Assembly: GCA_037893245.1 (NCBI GenBank)
Contig: JBAIAA010000534.1
Span: forward strand, 248,001 to 312,000
DNA from: Crossaster papposus
Taxonomy: Eukaryota > Echinodermata > Asteroidea > Velatida > Solasteridae
Direction of reading: 5' to 3'
Length of the DNA: 64,000 nucleotides
Below are positions 13,581 through 25,116 of the stretch, one piece after another (the first letter of the stretch is position 1; each line of letters opens with the position of its first letter). The notes beneath the pieces were generated by a model, which made no database searches, was not told the origin of the DNA, and saw nothing but the letters and a program-made list of their open reading frames with translations. Both the position numbers and the translations under genes were made by a program.

Positions 13581-16500
13581 CTAGTGTTGGGACCATTTAA
13601 TCTCTTTGATGTCAATTCCCTCCTGCACCATTTCCCACAAAGGACTGTGGGGTAAAAACCAAAACACAAACCAAATTATGGTTACTGCTTAACATCCTCA
13701 ATCCTGCAAAATCCTCCAATTGTCACCCTGCACACATCGTATTTAACCTCAATCCACCAAAATCACCCGTTATTAAAAAAAAAAGGGGTGGAGGGGTGAC
13801 CACTGCCTTAATCCTCCAAAATCCTCCACTAATCAATGTGATGGGTCGAGGCAGTGCCAATGACATTCAGAAGCAGCGTGGATGATATCAAGCATAATGC
13901 AGGGCTCAGTTACGCATGACTGAACGCAAGCAAAGCTGGGTTACAGCCGCCGAACTTGACACACATTTTATAAACTCGGCCAGTATATTTGTAACAAAAA
14001 TTGTAAAAAAAAAAAAAAAATAGAAATGGGAAAAAACTAAACCCACATTATACTTTTGGCAGTATAAGTACGCGTATTCATAAATAAAGCTCTAGCCAAA
14101 GCATTAGATTTTATCACTAGAAATGTGACCAGCTCCACAAAAAAGGTATAAGTCGCGCTGTGCATTATCATTTAATGTTCAACGTTGTGAGGGTATTAAT
14201 TTGTTAATACCTACAGTTTCAAGTTTCATTTAAACATTTACCAAGCAAGAGTTTTTGTGCTTAATCAAAATGTTGTGCTTAAGCAGCTCTATGAAATTGG
14301 CCTCTGTAATCAACATACCTCATATCTCGCAGGGCCGTGACTTTGCCAATGCACTGATCGGCGGTGTAATCAATTTCTTCCTCTGTCGTAAAGCGGCCGA
14401 TTCCGAACCTAAGAAGGGTGGGAGGGGATGGATAAGAAACGACAACATACAAGAAGCTTATATGACTGGACGAGGACTGTGTTGATTTCGGGTTCGACTT
14501 GAGACTGGCCAGGTGGATATGTCCGAGTAATTTATGACACGTATCTACATTTCATGAATTCAATTCATCTAAACATTCCGAAATTCTGACGTCAAACAGG
14601 ACGGAAAGGTGCCTTTACAAGGCCTGCAAAATTCCTCTGCATGGTTCTTTAGTGATTTAAATGAGATTTCAATCAATGATTTAAACCAAGTTGACAGGGA
14701 CGTTAGTCTACCCTGCGTTCACATTGGATTTTATTTTGTAATTTCTGCAGAAAAGGTGCAAGAGAGTCCGATGGGAACGCAACTTTAGTACCTGATGGAG
14801 GAGTGGGCAAGATCCTCAGATGCCCCGATGGCTCTCAGAACGTAAGAAGGCTCCAGCGAAGCTGACGTACAAGCGCTTCCAGACGACAACGCGATGCTCT
14901 TCAGGGCCATGAGCAGAGACTCCCCCTCGATATAAGCAAAAGAGAGATTGACGCAGCCCGGGTAGCGCTGGTCTGGGTCGCCATTCTGGATCACGTCTGA
15001 GATCTGGCTTGTTACCTTGGTGATGAGGCGGTCCGCTAGGGCCGAGATGCGCTTGTGGTCGTACTGGGAGAGCAAAACAACGAGACAGGATTTCCATACA
15101 GGGTCAGTGGTTCAGTTAGTTTGGACAGAGTTGTAGTCGAGTCCTTTCCGAGTACCAGCTTAACTACCAGATATTAAGATGGTTGGGTATAGATAAAGCT
15201 ACATACTACAGACACTGGACAGTAAATACGTTGCTAAACAAATCGGGACAATCAGAATCTTGAATGAATAAAGCTTTTAAGACAAGAGCAGTACTTTTCA
15301 GGTACTTCTGTCTTAAAACTTTGATTAGAACTTATCTTTGTGCATCCAAAGTCCCAAGCAATTTTTTTTTTCTAACACTGACTTTATATGTTGTCTACTG
15401 TCAATGTTTGTCTCACTTTGTTTGCAACAAACAGCTCAATATTTGGTAGTAAACAACGACTACAACACTGATTTGTTGTAGTGCTTGAAGTAAAGTTTAA
15501 ACTTAGTGTGTCAGGATTTTGTTCGCCATATTCCTACCTCCATCTCTTCCTGTGCAATACCGCAAGCTGCTCCAAGTCCAACTATGAGTGGCGTCGGCAG
15601 GGTCCCGCTACGCATGCCCCTCTCTTGACCTCCCCCGCTCTGTAAGGCCTCGATACGAACACGGGGACGACGACGGACATATAAAGCCCCGATGCCTGGC
15701 AATCGTAAACAGAGATAAAACTTCATCAGAATCAGCACCTTTCTTTCTATTTGGAACTGCTTCAGATATGTACAAGATCCCTTTGAATTTGAGTTGCCCA
15801 TGTAAGTTGTAATCGTGCCAAACAACCAGTTCTGAGAGTTCGATTGAGTTCAAAAGGTTTAATCTATCCGCACGCATGGCATCACCATCTCAGTATAGTA
15901 CCTTGTACTTGGCTCCAATGCATAGGCTGTGACCTAAACTGACCCGACCTGACCCAGCCCCACCCGACACGATTCGACTCGATTTGACCCGACCCGAGCC
16001 TACCTTTTGGTGCGTATATCTTGTGTCCACTGATTGACATTAAGTCAATGTTCATTTCGTTAACGTCTACGGGGATCTTTCCTACAGCCTGGGCTGCGTC
16101 GGTGTGCAAGAACACCTTGTGGGCTCGGCAGATTTTACCTTGAAACAATACACAATAATTATTTTTGTTAAATAACAAAAAATACAGCAGTGAACCTGAA
16201 TTGCAGAAAATGTATTAATTTTTACTTTCCTAAAACAAATTGACAAACTTTAAAATCTCAATGTTTTTAATCTGAGGTAAATATGCTGCATGTCAGCTTT
16301 ATTAGGGTCCATGTTGTGGGAATTGTAATAATGGGTACAAGTTGCAGGATTCTGAACAACTTCGCCACAATCTTTCCGCGATGAAGTCATCAATATTGGC
16401 GAGTCAAGCAGTTGCTAATGAACATTTTTCCCAGGACGGGATAAAAAAAAGCTTCTGGACAAAGGACATGAATTTGAGGAAGGGTTTCTACCAATGAGAG

Positions 16501-19500
16501 CTACAAAGAATGCTTAGCTTCATGCCTCAATAACAATAAAATCGAAATATTCCCATGGTCAGAACTGGCCATCTATTCCGTCTTCTATGCTGAGAAATGA
16601 CAATTGTTGCCCACAAATTCTGCCAATACTTCTTGTTGGTTGGGTTGCTTCAGCCTTATTTCTGTGGCCGTTTGCCTTGATCCGTTTATTTGTTCCTAGC
16701 CTTGTCAGAGGTGACTTTCACACGAACAGAGATGGATATCTCACCTAGTTCGGGTATAGGTTGCTTGACTCCTATCTCGTTGTTGACCATCATGACGCTG
16801 GCAAGCACAGTGTCTGGACGAATAGCATCTTCAAAAACCTACAGACCAAAACAAAGATTTGGTTTATAACTCTTGATGCCTTTTTCTGCCTTAACCCTAA
16901 CCCTCCAGGGTATTTTGGCTAGAAACCCTGCCAGACGCAACAGATTGCATACTTTGTCACATTGACTTGTGTCCAGCAAGGTCAAGCAGTCACCACAGAT
17001 GCACTGTGCTGGATCTGGCACGGTTAGGGTAGGGTAGGTAGGTAGGATACACCATTTGCAGATATAGACAATTTTTACTACCGAATTATTAAGAAATATC
17101 TGAGGCTCGTGCGCCAAGCAGCAGTCATAATGTGCTTGTTTTTACACACATGTACCCACGCAGCTTTACCTTACATACGCACTGTGGACATTCCTTTGTC
17201 TTCGTGTAGTTAACAAACTTTGACTAAATACTCATTTTTCTCGCTTCCCCAAAACAAATTTACCCTCAAATTTGGATTATGGGCCTCTCAGCTGTCCCTT
17301 CTATCTTTTCTATATATAACCCTAACCCATTTTTCCTCTAGCGCTCTTTTTTCGGAAACTGAAAAACGGATTGTGGACGTGTGCAAGTCCACACACCGTA
17401 ACCTCTTCCCGCATCGTGTGGACCTATATTGTTCGGAGGTCCACAGTGCGTATGCAAGACTAACTCAACTTGGTGGATTTGGTTTCACAATATCTTGCAC
17501 AATAATCACATATCCACCATTATTCACAATCGGGCTTTGAAACTTACATTTGTACACTATTCATTTGAAATCTAAGTCTACATCCCATAATGACCTGGGT
17601 ATGGCTTGCGATGACACAGCTGCCTATGGAAGTGGCTGCGGCCACCTGCCATAGACGCCTGTGTTTACTGCAAGCCTTAAGCCAAGTAATTTGGACCCGG
17701 CCTGGCTTACTTTGAGATCTACAATTCCATTGCTTTGCACAGGGAGGTAGGTCACCTCAAATCCTTCGCCCTCCAGGGCTCTGCAGGAGTCCAGCACACA
17801 CTTGTGCTCCTGCGGACAACAACACGGTAACATAAGCGTTTTCAACAGAGCTGCTAAACAGAGAATTTGGCTTCGTGTGCTAAGCAAAAATCCACCGAGA
17901 ACCAGTGACAAGCAATATTTAAAGTAGGTTATTTTGACTGGTAACCCAGTTTTTACCTTTGCAAATTTCTGTGCTGAGCAAATTTCTGTGCTTTGAAAAA
18001 TGAATAAAATTTGCTCCTTAGTCTTTTTACAAAACTGTAATCTCCAACATCCCTAAATCTGGTGGACAATAAACAAAGACATACAAATGTGTTGGGGGAG
18101 TTGTGTTGGGGGAGTCGTGTTGGGGGAGTCGGGTTCTTTCTTCGCCTTCGACCGCTATGACCCGGGTTCGAACCCCGCCTGGGCCAATATGTGTATTGGG
18201 TTTTCAGTCCCTGCCTGATTCCGTGGGTTTTCCCCAGGATATTCTTCTGTGGTTTTCCACCCACCTCTAAAACTGTACCTTCTTCTCACTGTCTTCTCTC
18301 TACAAGTTTCTTCAGGCTTACAAGCTACAGTGCCTCAATGGGGATCCTTGGTTTCATTACCAGAAATCATTAATAGTAATAATAATAATGATGATCAGTT
18401 AAGATTATGATCAACTCACTGTTTGCGTGGTTACAATGTGCTGCTTGCGGGACTTGTAAAACCGCCCAACACCCTGTAAAAAGCAGGCAAGAATTTTGTA
18501 CAAATATCAAGTTAAGAAATAATGGTAAGGGTATGATGTGTACAGACTCAGGTTTTTACTTTCAACAAATTTAAAGACAGATTAAGCAGCTCAGCAGTTT
18601 AACCTATTTTAATTAGCAAATAATGTCAGTAATAACCACATTTGTGTGCTACATATAAATTGACTCGGCTGAAAAGCCCAATTGTTAACCAATACTTTGT
18701 CAGGCCTGTAATTTGTCGCAGTTGGACATGGTTATTTTGACCAAGTAAACTACATATCCTCTACAAATATTGACAGGGTTGAGATGGTCACTGATTTTTG
18801 CGACTCGAGTTGAGTCAAGTCTGTTGGACTCTGAATCTGTTAGTATGCCTAACCCAACGCAAAGGACAACCAGTTTAAGAGTGCTGTACCCATCCTAACA
18901 GATTGAGTTCTGTTTAGGGGTAACAACGTTCTGTACCTTGACAGAGATATTGTTGGATTCGGTGGCACCGCTGGTGAAGATGATCTCACGTGAGTCTGCT
19001 CCGATCAATCTTGCCACTTGCTATAAGATCAACAAAATATGACAACTAGTGCAAACAGGGTACGGGAAATGAGTAAATCGACGGAAAGATTTAATCGCCG
19101 CAATTTTTTGGGTACTTTGCCAACCAGACTTCCTAAAATCTTTTTCTACATCAGAATACGTAGGTGGCACGTTATTGACAATTTACCAATTCTGTAAGAT
19201 TCAGCTGGAAGTCTAAAGAATGTTTATCAAATGACAGGGTCAAAGGGTGGGAGAGTGGTTACTAATCCGTAACTGTTTTCTCAAACCCCAGCTTAGGCTC
19301 CGGCTCCATCACCATTGCCAAGCTGCATGATCGCAGTCAAATACGGAGACGGAGCCAGGGTTTGGAAAAAGGCCCAAGTCACTTACTGCTCTTGCCTTCT
19401 CCACAGCCTCTTCACTCTCCCAGCCGTAGGAGTGCGTCCTGGAGTGAGGATTCCCAAAGTAGGCCAGGGAGTACGGCATCATGGCATCCAGTACGCGTGG

Positions 19501-20668
19501 GTCCTGAAACGGACCATACATAAGCTCAACATTACGACCATGAATCATCTTAGTGGTATGGGTCACACCCATGAGTATTACTGATTTCATTTGCGGTGTT
19601 CCTAAGCAAGCTACTTTGCCCAAATTGACCGTTTTCCGAGGCAAGACGTGTAGATGGGTATCGGCATTAGCTGGGGAGTAACCTGCGATAAACTGGCATC
19701 CTATCAATGGGAAACATTTTTTATTCCAGTCATTTCATGTTTATTAACCCTCTTAGTCTTCTGTGCTTCCCACACTTCGAAATCAAATTCCATTCTTAGT
19801 TTAGCCGCCATAATATAATAAATAAATGAGTCTATGTATAAACTTGAAGTGAACCTCACCAATGGAGTAGTGGACTGAGCATCCATGTACAGTGCCCTTC
19901 CCGAGAAGGTATCCTCGTTTGCAACTGCATCCTCTGAAAGTTTTAAGAACAAAAAAATTTCATTAAGAAAACTAACACTTTCTATGTAAAAAAATGAAAA
20001 CAGAATGTGGTGTTCTGACATTACATGTAGTTTGTCAGTTTGCATTAACCGCGATGATAGTCAAATATATATATATTTTTTATTATTATTTACTTTTATT
20101 TATGTTTGGGTCGCAATCTTTATTTGTTGATTGTTGATTTTTAATGTCGCAAGCTAGTAAGGCAAATCTAATAACTACAAAGTGGATTTTGTTCCCGAGT
20201 AGAATGGGGCCTAAGTACACAACCGCCTCAATCTCAGCTGATCTCCCCACCCCCCCCCCCCCCCCCCTCATTCCCAATAATGCATTCTCTATCTCTTCAG
20301 TTATTAAATCAGGGCATCCAGGATTGAGTCAACTTAAGTTTGACTATGGACAAACCATGGACAAACTAATGTGCTTATAAATACAAAATGTACATGCACA
20401 TCAGAAAAGTAAAATTAAGGAAAAATCTTATCCAACTTCTTGTCTGGTTCCCTATACCATGGAGGAATATGAGCATGCCTATACTGCACTGTCTTCGAGC
20501 ATTTCCCTATGCAGTGAACTATGCGGATTTCTCACCCTGCTGCTGCGCAGCTACTGTCCCGAACTTGGCGAAGGCCAAGGACGAAGATTGCGGCAGAAAA
20601 TGCCGCGTGGAAACCCCGACGACACTCCTTACTGCACCCACAGTACCTCTGCACAATCCTGGCAACAT
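13581..20668 (-). CDS. NFS1: Mitochondrial cysteine desulfurase NFS1, complete, 12 exons
   Basis: Exons (5' to 3'): 20536-20668, 19860-19933, 19387-19503, 18937-19020, 18420-18473, 17711-17809, 16745-16838, 16004-16138, 15538-15695, 14792-15063, 14319-14408, 13581-13644. All phases join and give 457 residues, the same length as the human protein. NFS1 is a PLP enzyme that takes sulfur from cysteine for Fe-S cluster assembly in the mitochondrial matrix. The first exon encodes an Arg/Ser-rich presequence starting [15 protein letters not shown]. The PLP lysine is K258 (SISGHK), the [10 protein letters not shown] helix is in exon 8, and the persulfide cysteine is C381 (SSGSACTS, exon 10); both numbers equal the human positions. 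The tail ends IKWSQH. An in-frame TAA lies upstream of the start. The exon 10 donor (GTACTA) is the weakest site. The gene is head-to-head with the PDH phosphatase gene. Confidence 0.95.
14245..14303. mobile_element. MITE fragment close to an NFS1 splice donor
   Basis: The sequence GTGCTTAAGCAGCTC followed by TATGAAATTGGCC matches the end of the element at 41073-41319 (GTGCTTAGCAGCTC then TGTGAAATTGACC). Its outer end is about 15 bases from the donor of NFS1 exon 11 at 14319. The other end was not located. Confidence 0.5.
17037..17101. mobile_element. Fragment of the TTAA-flanked MITE, family 1
   Basis: Starts GGTAGGATACACCATTTG and runs through ACTACCGAATTATTAAG before losing similarity, so only about the first 65 bases of the family are kept. 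It lies in an NFS1 intron next to GGTAG repeats. Confidence 0.7.
17160..17400. repeat. Dispersed repeat, uninterrupted copy (empty site)
   Basis: Shares TACGCACTGTGGACATT, TAAATACTCATTTTTCTC and further blocks with 40600-41060. In the latter the repeat is split by a TTAA element; here the corresponding TTAA (17210-17213) is unoccupied. Lies in an NFS1 intron. Confidence 0.7.
18091..18385 (+). mobile_element. tRNA-derived SINE with (TAA)n-like tail
   Basis: A pol III box B (GGTTCGAACCC, near 18166-18176) is followed by GGGCCAATATGTG, CCGTGGGTTTTCCCCAGG and TTTTCCACCCACCTCTAAAAC, the order seen in several animal SINEs. The tail is TAATAGTAATAATAATAATG. Where box A should be there are instead three imperfect copies of TGTTGGGGGAGT, so the head seems rearranged. 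Confidence 0.6.
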
Positions 20669-21139
20669 TTCGTATAAAATAACAATAGACTTTTAAGGGC
20701 AAGTTGCGATATTTGAAGTAGATGCTCTTGCTTGCGCGCAGTTGCACTATCTTGCATAAGTCTAAATAATCTCGCGAGTTGTGAGTGCGCTGTCAAATGA
20801 GGGCGCTACACATTTTTACCGGTGTATTTTTTCCGCTTCAATGCATTTTACTGCTAAACTTCTAAAGCAGAGATTTCTGTTCTGATTTGTGAATAAGGAA
20901 TAAGATTACGGTGGTGAGCGAGATAAATACAGAAGACCACGTCCACGGAAACTCTAATGCAGTAAGGAAATAACATTAAACCATGAATGTGACCATTTGT
21001 TTTGCCTGAATTTTCCTTCTGAAAATGAAAGTGTTTTCGGCTGGCCGGCTCGCAGGAGCTGGCACTTCACTAGCGCAATATTCAATGTGATGTGAGATAT
21101 TAAACATTTAATGATTGACATTACAATTAAATTACAAGG
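20669..21139. promoter_or_regulatory. Shared intergenic promoter region of NFS1 and PDH phosphatase
   Basis: Only 471 bp separate the two start codons, which point away from each other. No TATA box stands out for either direction. The NFS1-proximal part has CTCGCGAG (near 20771-20778), a palindromic word known from some animal bidirectional promoters. Transcription starts cannot be placed from sequence alone. Confidence 0.65.
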
Positions 21140-22714
21140 ATGTCACATGCCAAATTTGTACAGAATATCAGATATTTACGTACCAGGTCTGTGGTGGGTA
21201 GGCGTACGGTACATTTCGGCAGGAGTTTGAACTGTTATGCCTGCAACGATGGCAATCGGGCGTCACCGAAGGTTCAACCTTGGAATAGGAATGTTCACTA
21301 TTTTCTTCATCTTAAGACTATCCAATCCTGGAAAGCGTGGAGTTTGCAAGGAAGAGGTTTTAACCAGCCCATCCGCTCACTTCACACAACTCCGGTTCAG
21401 CACTGGTATGGCCACCTTACTGTCTCGCCGGAACAGGTCAACTCAATTCTTCACAGGAACGAGGTTACCGTTGAAGTAGACAATAGCAAGGACACCTCGG
21501 TGAAAACTTTTATGACTAACCAGTTGGGGTCCAACAATCCGATGGAGGATCGCAGGGCCGAAGCAAAGTGCGTCCTGACCAAGGCCATGCTGTTTGGCGT
21601 GTTCGATGGACATCACGGTCCGGCCTGCGCTCAGGTTGTCAGCGAGCGCTTGATCAATTACATTGCTGCCGAGGTTCTCCCTTACGATGTACTCCAACAA
21701 GCACTTCGCATGTTCAACAACGGGGAACTCCGAGAGTTGGTTGACTGGTACCAGCATCCGAACGATTATGTCTCCGACGACAGGCAGTTGCTGTTTCAGC
21801 ACAGTCTTGGACAGTACATGGAAGACAACCTGAAGATCGATTTCCAGGGGGAGGACAGAGTGGCTGATATGCTTACGACATCGTTTGACCGACTGGACAA
21901 AGACTTGTCCACAGAGGCGGTGAGCACCTCTAACGGAGAGTTCAATGATGAGGGGCTGCACACCGTTTTCTCCGGAGCCTGCGCTTGCGTGGTATATGCA
22001 GAGGCAGATGACTTGTATGTGGCTAATGCTGGAGACTGTCGGGCTGTGGTCGGCAGAAAGAGTGAAGATGAACCATGGAGTGCCATTGCTGTTTCAAACG
22101 ATCACAATGCACAAAATGTTGATGAGGTCAAAAGGTTACGCTCAACCCACCCTCTGGATGAATCCTCCACTGTCATCAAGAACGGTCGCCTTCTGAGCGA
22201 GTTGGCCCCCTTGCGAGCCTTCGGTGACGTTCGCTACAAATGGAGCCAGTCCCTCCAACATCAGGTCTTGAATCCCTGGTTCGGGACAAACGTCATCCCC
22301 AAGAATTTCTACACCCCTCCTTACCTGATTGCCACGCCAGAGGTCATCCACCACCACTTGATCCCAGCTGACCGATTTCTCATTCTTGCCACTGATGGAC
22401 TGTGGGATTGCCTCACCCCAGAGAAGGCCGTCAACTTAGTTGGAGACTTCCTTCTAATGAGGGATAAAGTGGGTCACTTCCATCCCCCGTCCGCTGAGAT
22501 GAGCTTGGAGCATATTCATCAGATGTTGTCAAGGCGCAAAGCGGCCCTGTGGCCGCGAGATGATAACGTAGCCACCCATCTGATCCGATATGCCCTGGGA
22601 GGCATTCACAACCGATTTGACCACCACAGACTGGCCAACACACTGAGTCTGCCGGACAATGTGGTCAGGCAATACAGGGATGACATCACAGTGACAGTTG
22701 TGTTCTTCAACTAA
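21140..22714 (+). CDS. PDP1: Pyruvate dehydrogenase phosphatase catalytic subunit (PDP1/PDP2 type), intronless
   Basis: A single open frame of 524 residues (human PDP1 is about 537), preceded by an in-frame TAA twelve bases upstream. PDP dephosphorylates and reactivates the pyruvate dehydrogenase E1 alpha subunit in the mitochondrial matrix. The PPM/PP2C core is clear: NNPMEDRR, then VFDGHHG with metal ligand D156, NAGDCRAVVG (296-305), LRAFGDVRYKW with D363, LATDGLWD with D419, and the C-terminal DDITVTVV with D514/D515. PLRAFGDVRYKW is characteristic of PDP rather than other PP2C enzymes. The first 85 or so residues are Arg/Ser-rich and poor in acids, as expected of a mitochondrial presequence. 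The lack of introns matches the single coding exon of vertebrate PDP genes. Assignment to PDP1 versus PDP2 is not resolved. Confidence 0.93.
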   Translation: MSHAKFVQNIRYLRTRSVVGRRTVHFGRSLNCYACNDGNRASPKVQPWNRNVHYFLHLKTIQSWKAWSLQGRGFNQPIRSLHTTPVQHWYGHLTVSPEQVNSILHRNEVTVEVDNSKDTSVKTFMTNQLGSNNPMEDRRAEAKCVLTKAMLFGVFDGHHGPACAQVVSERLINYIAAEVLPYDVLQQALRMFNNGELRELVDWYQHPNDYVSDDRQLLFQHSLGQYMEDNLKIDFQGEDRVADMLTTSFDRLDKDLSTEAVSTSNGEFNDEGLHTVFSGACACVVYAEADDLYVANAGDCRAVVGRKSEDEPWSAIAVSNDHNAQNVDEVKRLRSTHPLDESSTVIKNGRLLSELAPLRAFGDVRYKWSQSLQHQVLNPWFGTNVIPKNFYTPPYLIATPEVIHHHLIPADRFLILATDGLWDCLTPEKAVNLVGDFLLMRDKVGHFHPPSAEMSLEHIHQMLSRRKAALWPRDDNVATHLIRYALGGIHNRFDHHRLANTLSLPDNVVRQYRDDITVTVVFFN

Positions 22715-23019
22715 AAAAACAACTCTCACACTTGTCCCGATTGAAATGTTATTTGGATGCAGTGAGCTTTGAAATTTACTTTTAGAAACTTTTAAGAATG
22801 TTCTGGCATAGCCTGGGTAATTTACATAGGTGTTGAGATTCTAAATGTATGCAATTCTAAATGTAGAATAATAGTTAGTCAAGTTCCGATTGTCTTTGAA
22901 AATTCTGAATGAAATTCAATAGTAAACACTAAATCATTAATTGATTAGGTTTGGTAGGTAGACATTGTATGCAGCTGAAAGAGTTAATAATGAGTTAACG
23001 CACAACAATATTTTTAATT

Positions 23020-23025
23020 AATAAA
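23020..23025 (+). terminator. Candidate poly(A) signal of the PDP gene
   Basis: AATAAA about 306 bases after the PDP stop codon, in AT-rich sequence; the first good match downstream. Confidence 0.4.
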
Positions 23026-23250
23026 ACAAGAATATACAATTTTTGGAAGAAAATTGTATTTTCTGTATTAAAAATTAAAAACAAAAGTCAAAATGTTGAA
23101 GTAAAATCAACAACAATATACGACTATTGCCACCCTCGCTTACAATCCTCTCTTAAAAATTTTATGAAATCTGAGATCACCACTGCAAATGAACCGAACT
23201 GACAAATTACATCGAGGAGAATATCCTTTCATATTCACTCAGAAACGACA

Positions 23251-23842
23251 CCCCCCCCCCCTTTTTGTAGTGGTTTCTCAGGAATTCTTTTTAGGTTTTT
23301 AAGGGGTGCGTTAGGTAACAATAGTCTAAAGAGTGTATAGGTAAGGGGGACTAAGGGGGGTGGGGGAATCTTAGTCTCATATCTTGCTGGGTATATATTT
23401 AAGGTTAACAAAAATGTAAAATAGAAAAAATACTAAATATTCTGAAATATTGATGAAAACATGTCTAAATGTTTGGAGTAAGATATGAAACCGAGGGAAC
23501 CCCCCCCCCCCCCCCCCCCTCCTTTGTGGTGGCATTGTTGTGGTTTCTCAGGAATTCTTGTTGGGTTTTCAGGAGGGTGCATTAAGTAACAATAGTCTAG
23601 AGAGTGTATACATGTAGGTATGGGGGGGGGGGGGGGACTAAGTGGGGAGTCTTTTCAGTCTCATATGTGACCCAGCACGAGTAAATGAGACAATTTGAGG
23701 CAAAAATGAAAATTGAGATTTTGATTTCATCATTTAAAGCGTGTTTAGCTTTAAATGATGAAATCTAAATCTCAAATTAAATTTTTGCCTCAAAGTGTCT
23801 CATTTACTCGTGCTGGGTCACATATTGTGCTGGGTATGCAGT
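23251..23842. repeat. Direct duplication, second copy interrupted by a foldback
   Basis: Copy 1 (about 23251-23395) and copy 2 (about 23501-23665 plus 23823-23842) share GTGGTTTCTCAGGAATTCTT, AGTAACAATAGTCTA or close variants, AGAGTGTATA and GCTGGGTAT. In copy 2 the block TCTCATAT...TGCTGGGTAT is split by the element at 23666-23822. Confidence 0.8.
23666..23822. mobile_element. Foldback element beginning TGTGACCCAGCACG
   Basis: Outer ends TGTGACCCAGCACGAGTAAA and its reverse complement close a nearly continuous hairpin with a central 7-base loop (GTGTTTA, near 23740). It lies between TCATA and TATTG. The paralogous block 23251-23395 lacks it. Confidence 0.82.
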
Positions 23843-25116
23843 ATAGGTTTTTTGATATGGTTATGCCGTCTTTTCTGCCGATGCTTTGATATTATATTTT
23901 ATTAATTAATTGTTGTTTCAAAACTATTGATAGAATTTGCCCCAATTTCATTTCTGTTTTACAATAGATAGAGAAGAGCAGTTGGTTTGAATTTTCAACT
24001 CAAAAATTAGTTCCAGCGTTGACTGTAGACAATAAATCACTTGAATTGTTCATGATTTAATGGTCACGATTGTGGTTTTGTATGTTTATCGGTACATTAC
24101 GTGTATATATACACAATGATGGAATAAATCCTTGTCATCCGATTGGAGGATCACTGATCAAGTCATTAAATGAACCAGTGACACGTTCATGTTGTGGTGA
24201 AATAAACACTCTTTATTTACACATAAAATCTGATCTACACCTATACTAGAGTTGGGCCAATTGCAATTTGTTCCTGTCCTTGTTACCTTTGAACTTTGTC
24301 ATGTACCTGTTTAATCTTAATGACCTAGCCAACTAATATATATTTGTTGGTTGGGTCATTTGTTTCACACAACAAAGGTAACATTATAAGTTAATCCGCA
24401 ATTTACAAAATCATGTCGGATGTAACAGGAAGTGGACAAAAAGTGGACCCCAGATTAGAAAAAAATGACCATTGTAAAATACATCTAAACAAGTACTAAG
24501 ATATGCCCCTAGGAACTAGCATACCATCATAAAATGGGACAATCCTAGACCTCTTTTAAAATACAGCTTAATTATTAAAAGAAAATGTACTTAGTACATT
24601 TTGATTGTCCACGAGATATATGTTTTCACTTTCTTTTATATATAAAGCAAACTTTTCTAACCTTCACATGCAATGATTTCAACAAAGATATATTATAAAC
24701 TTCATTCTTGGTCAAATTCCACACCTGCTGGAATACTAATTTGTGTTTTTAAAAAGTGCATTCAATATAAAAAAACAATCCACATTTCCTGTACAAATAT
24801 TTTCAGAAAACATACACATGTTTTCTTTTTACAGCTGCACGCTTTAAACTTCAACGCCATGAGAAATCATTAATTAGTATCTGATGCCCTGGGCTGCCCT
24901 GCAAGTCCACCACAAAGAAGTCCTTCAGTCTCAAGTCAAGTCACTAGCTAAGCATTCCTTTGTCACTATCTTCATTTGCTAGACTCGGTAACAATGATCC
25001 GATGTGCACCACATTATTCATTAACGACAGTCTCAGAAGACATGGCCACTCAATATTTAAACCCTGAATATTAGCTTATACATATTTTTCTTCCAACTAT
25101 GACACAATCGTTATTC

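Larger units (their letters stand above)
22715..25116. other. 3' flank of PDP and intergenic repeats
   Basis: Contains a candidate poly(A) signal, a direct duplication with an inserted foldback (23251-23842), several poly-C and poly-G runs, and AT-rich unique sequence. Near 24895-24950 lies a segment whose reverse complement recurs near 27150-27200 (CTAGTGACTTGACTTGAGAC). No gene recognised. Confidence 0.6.
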
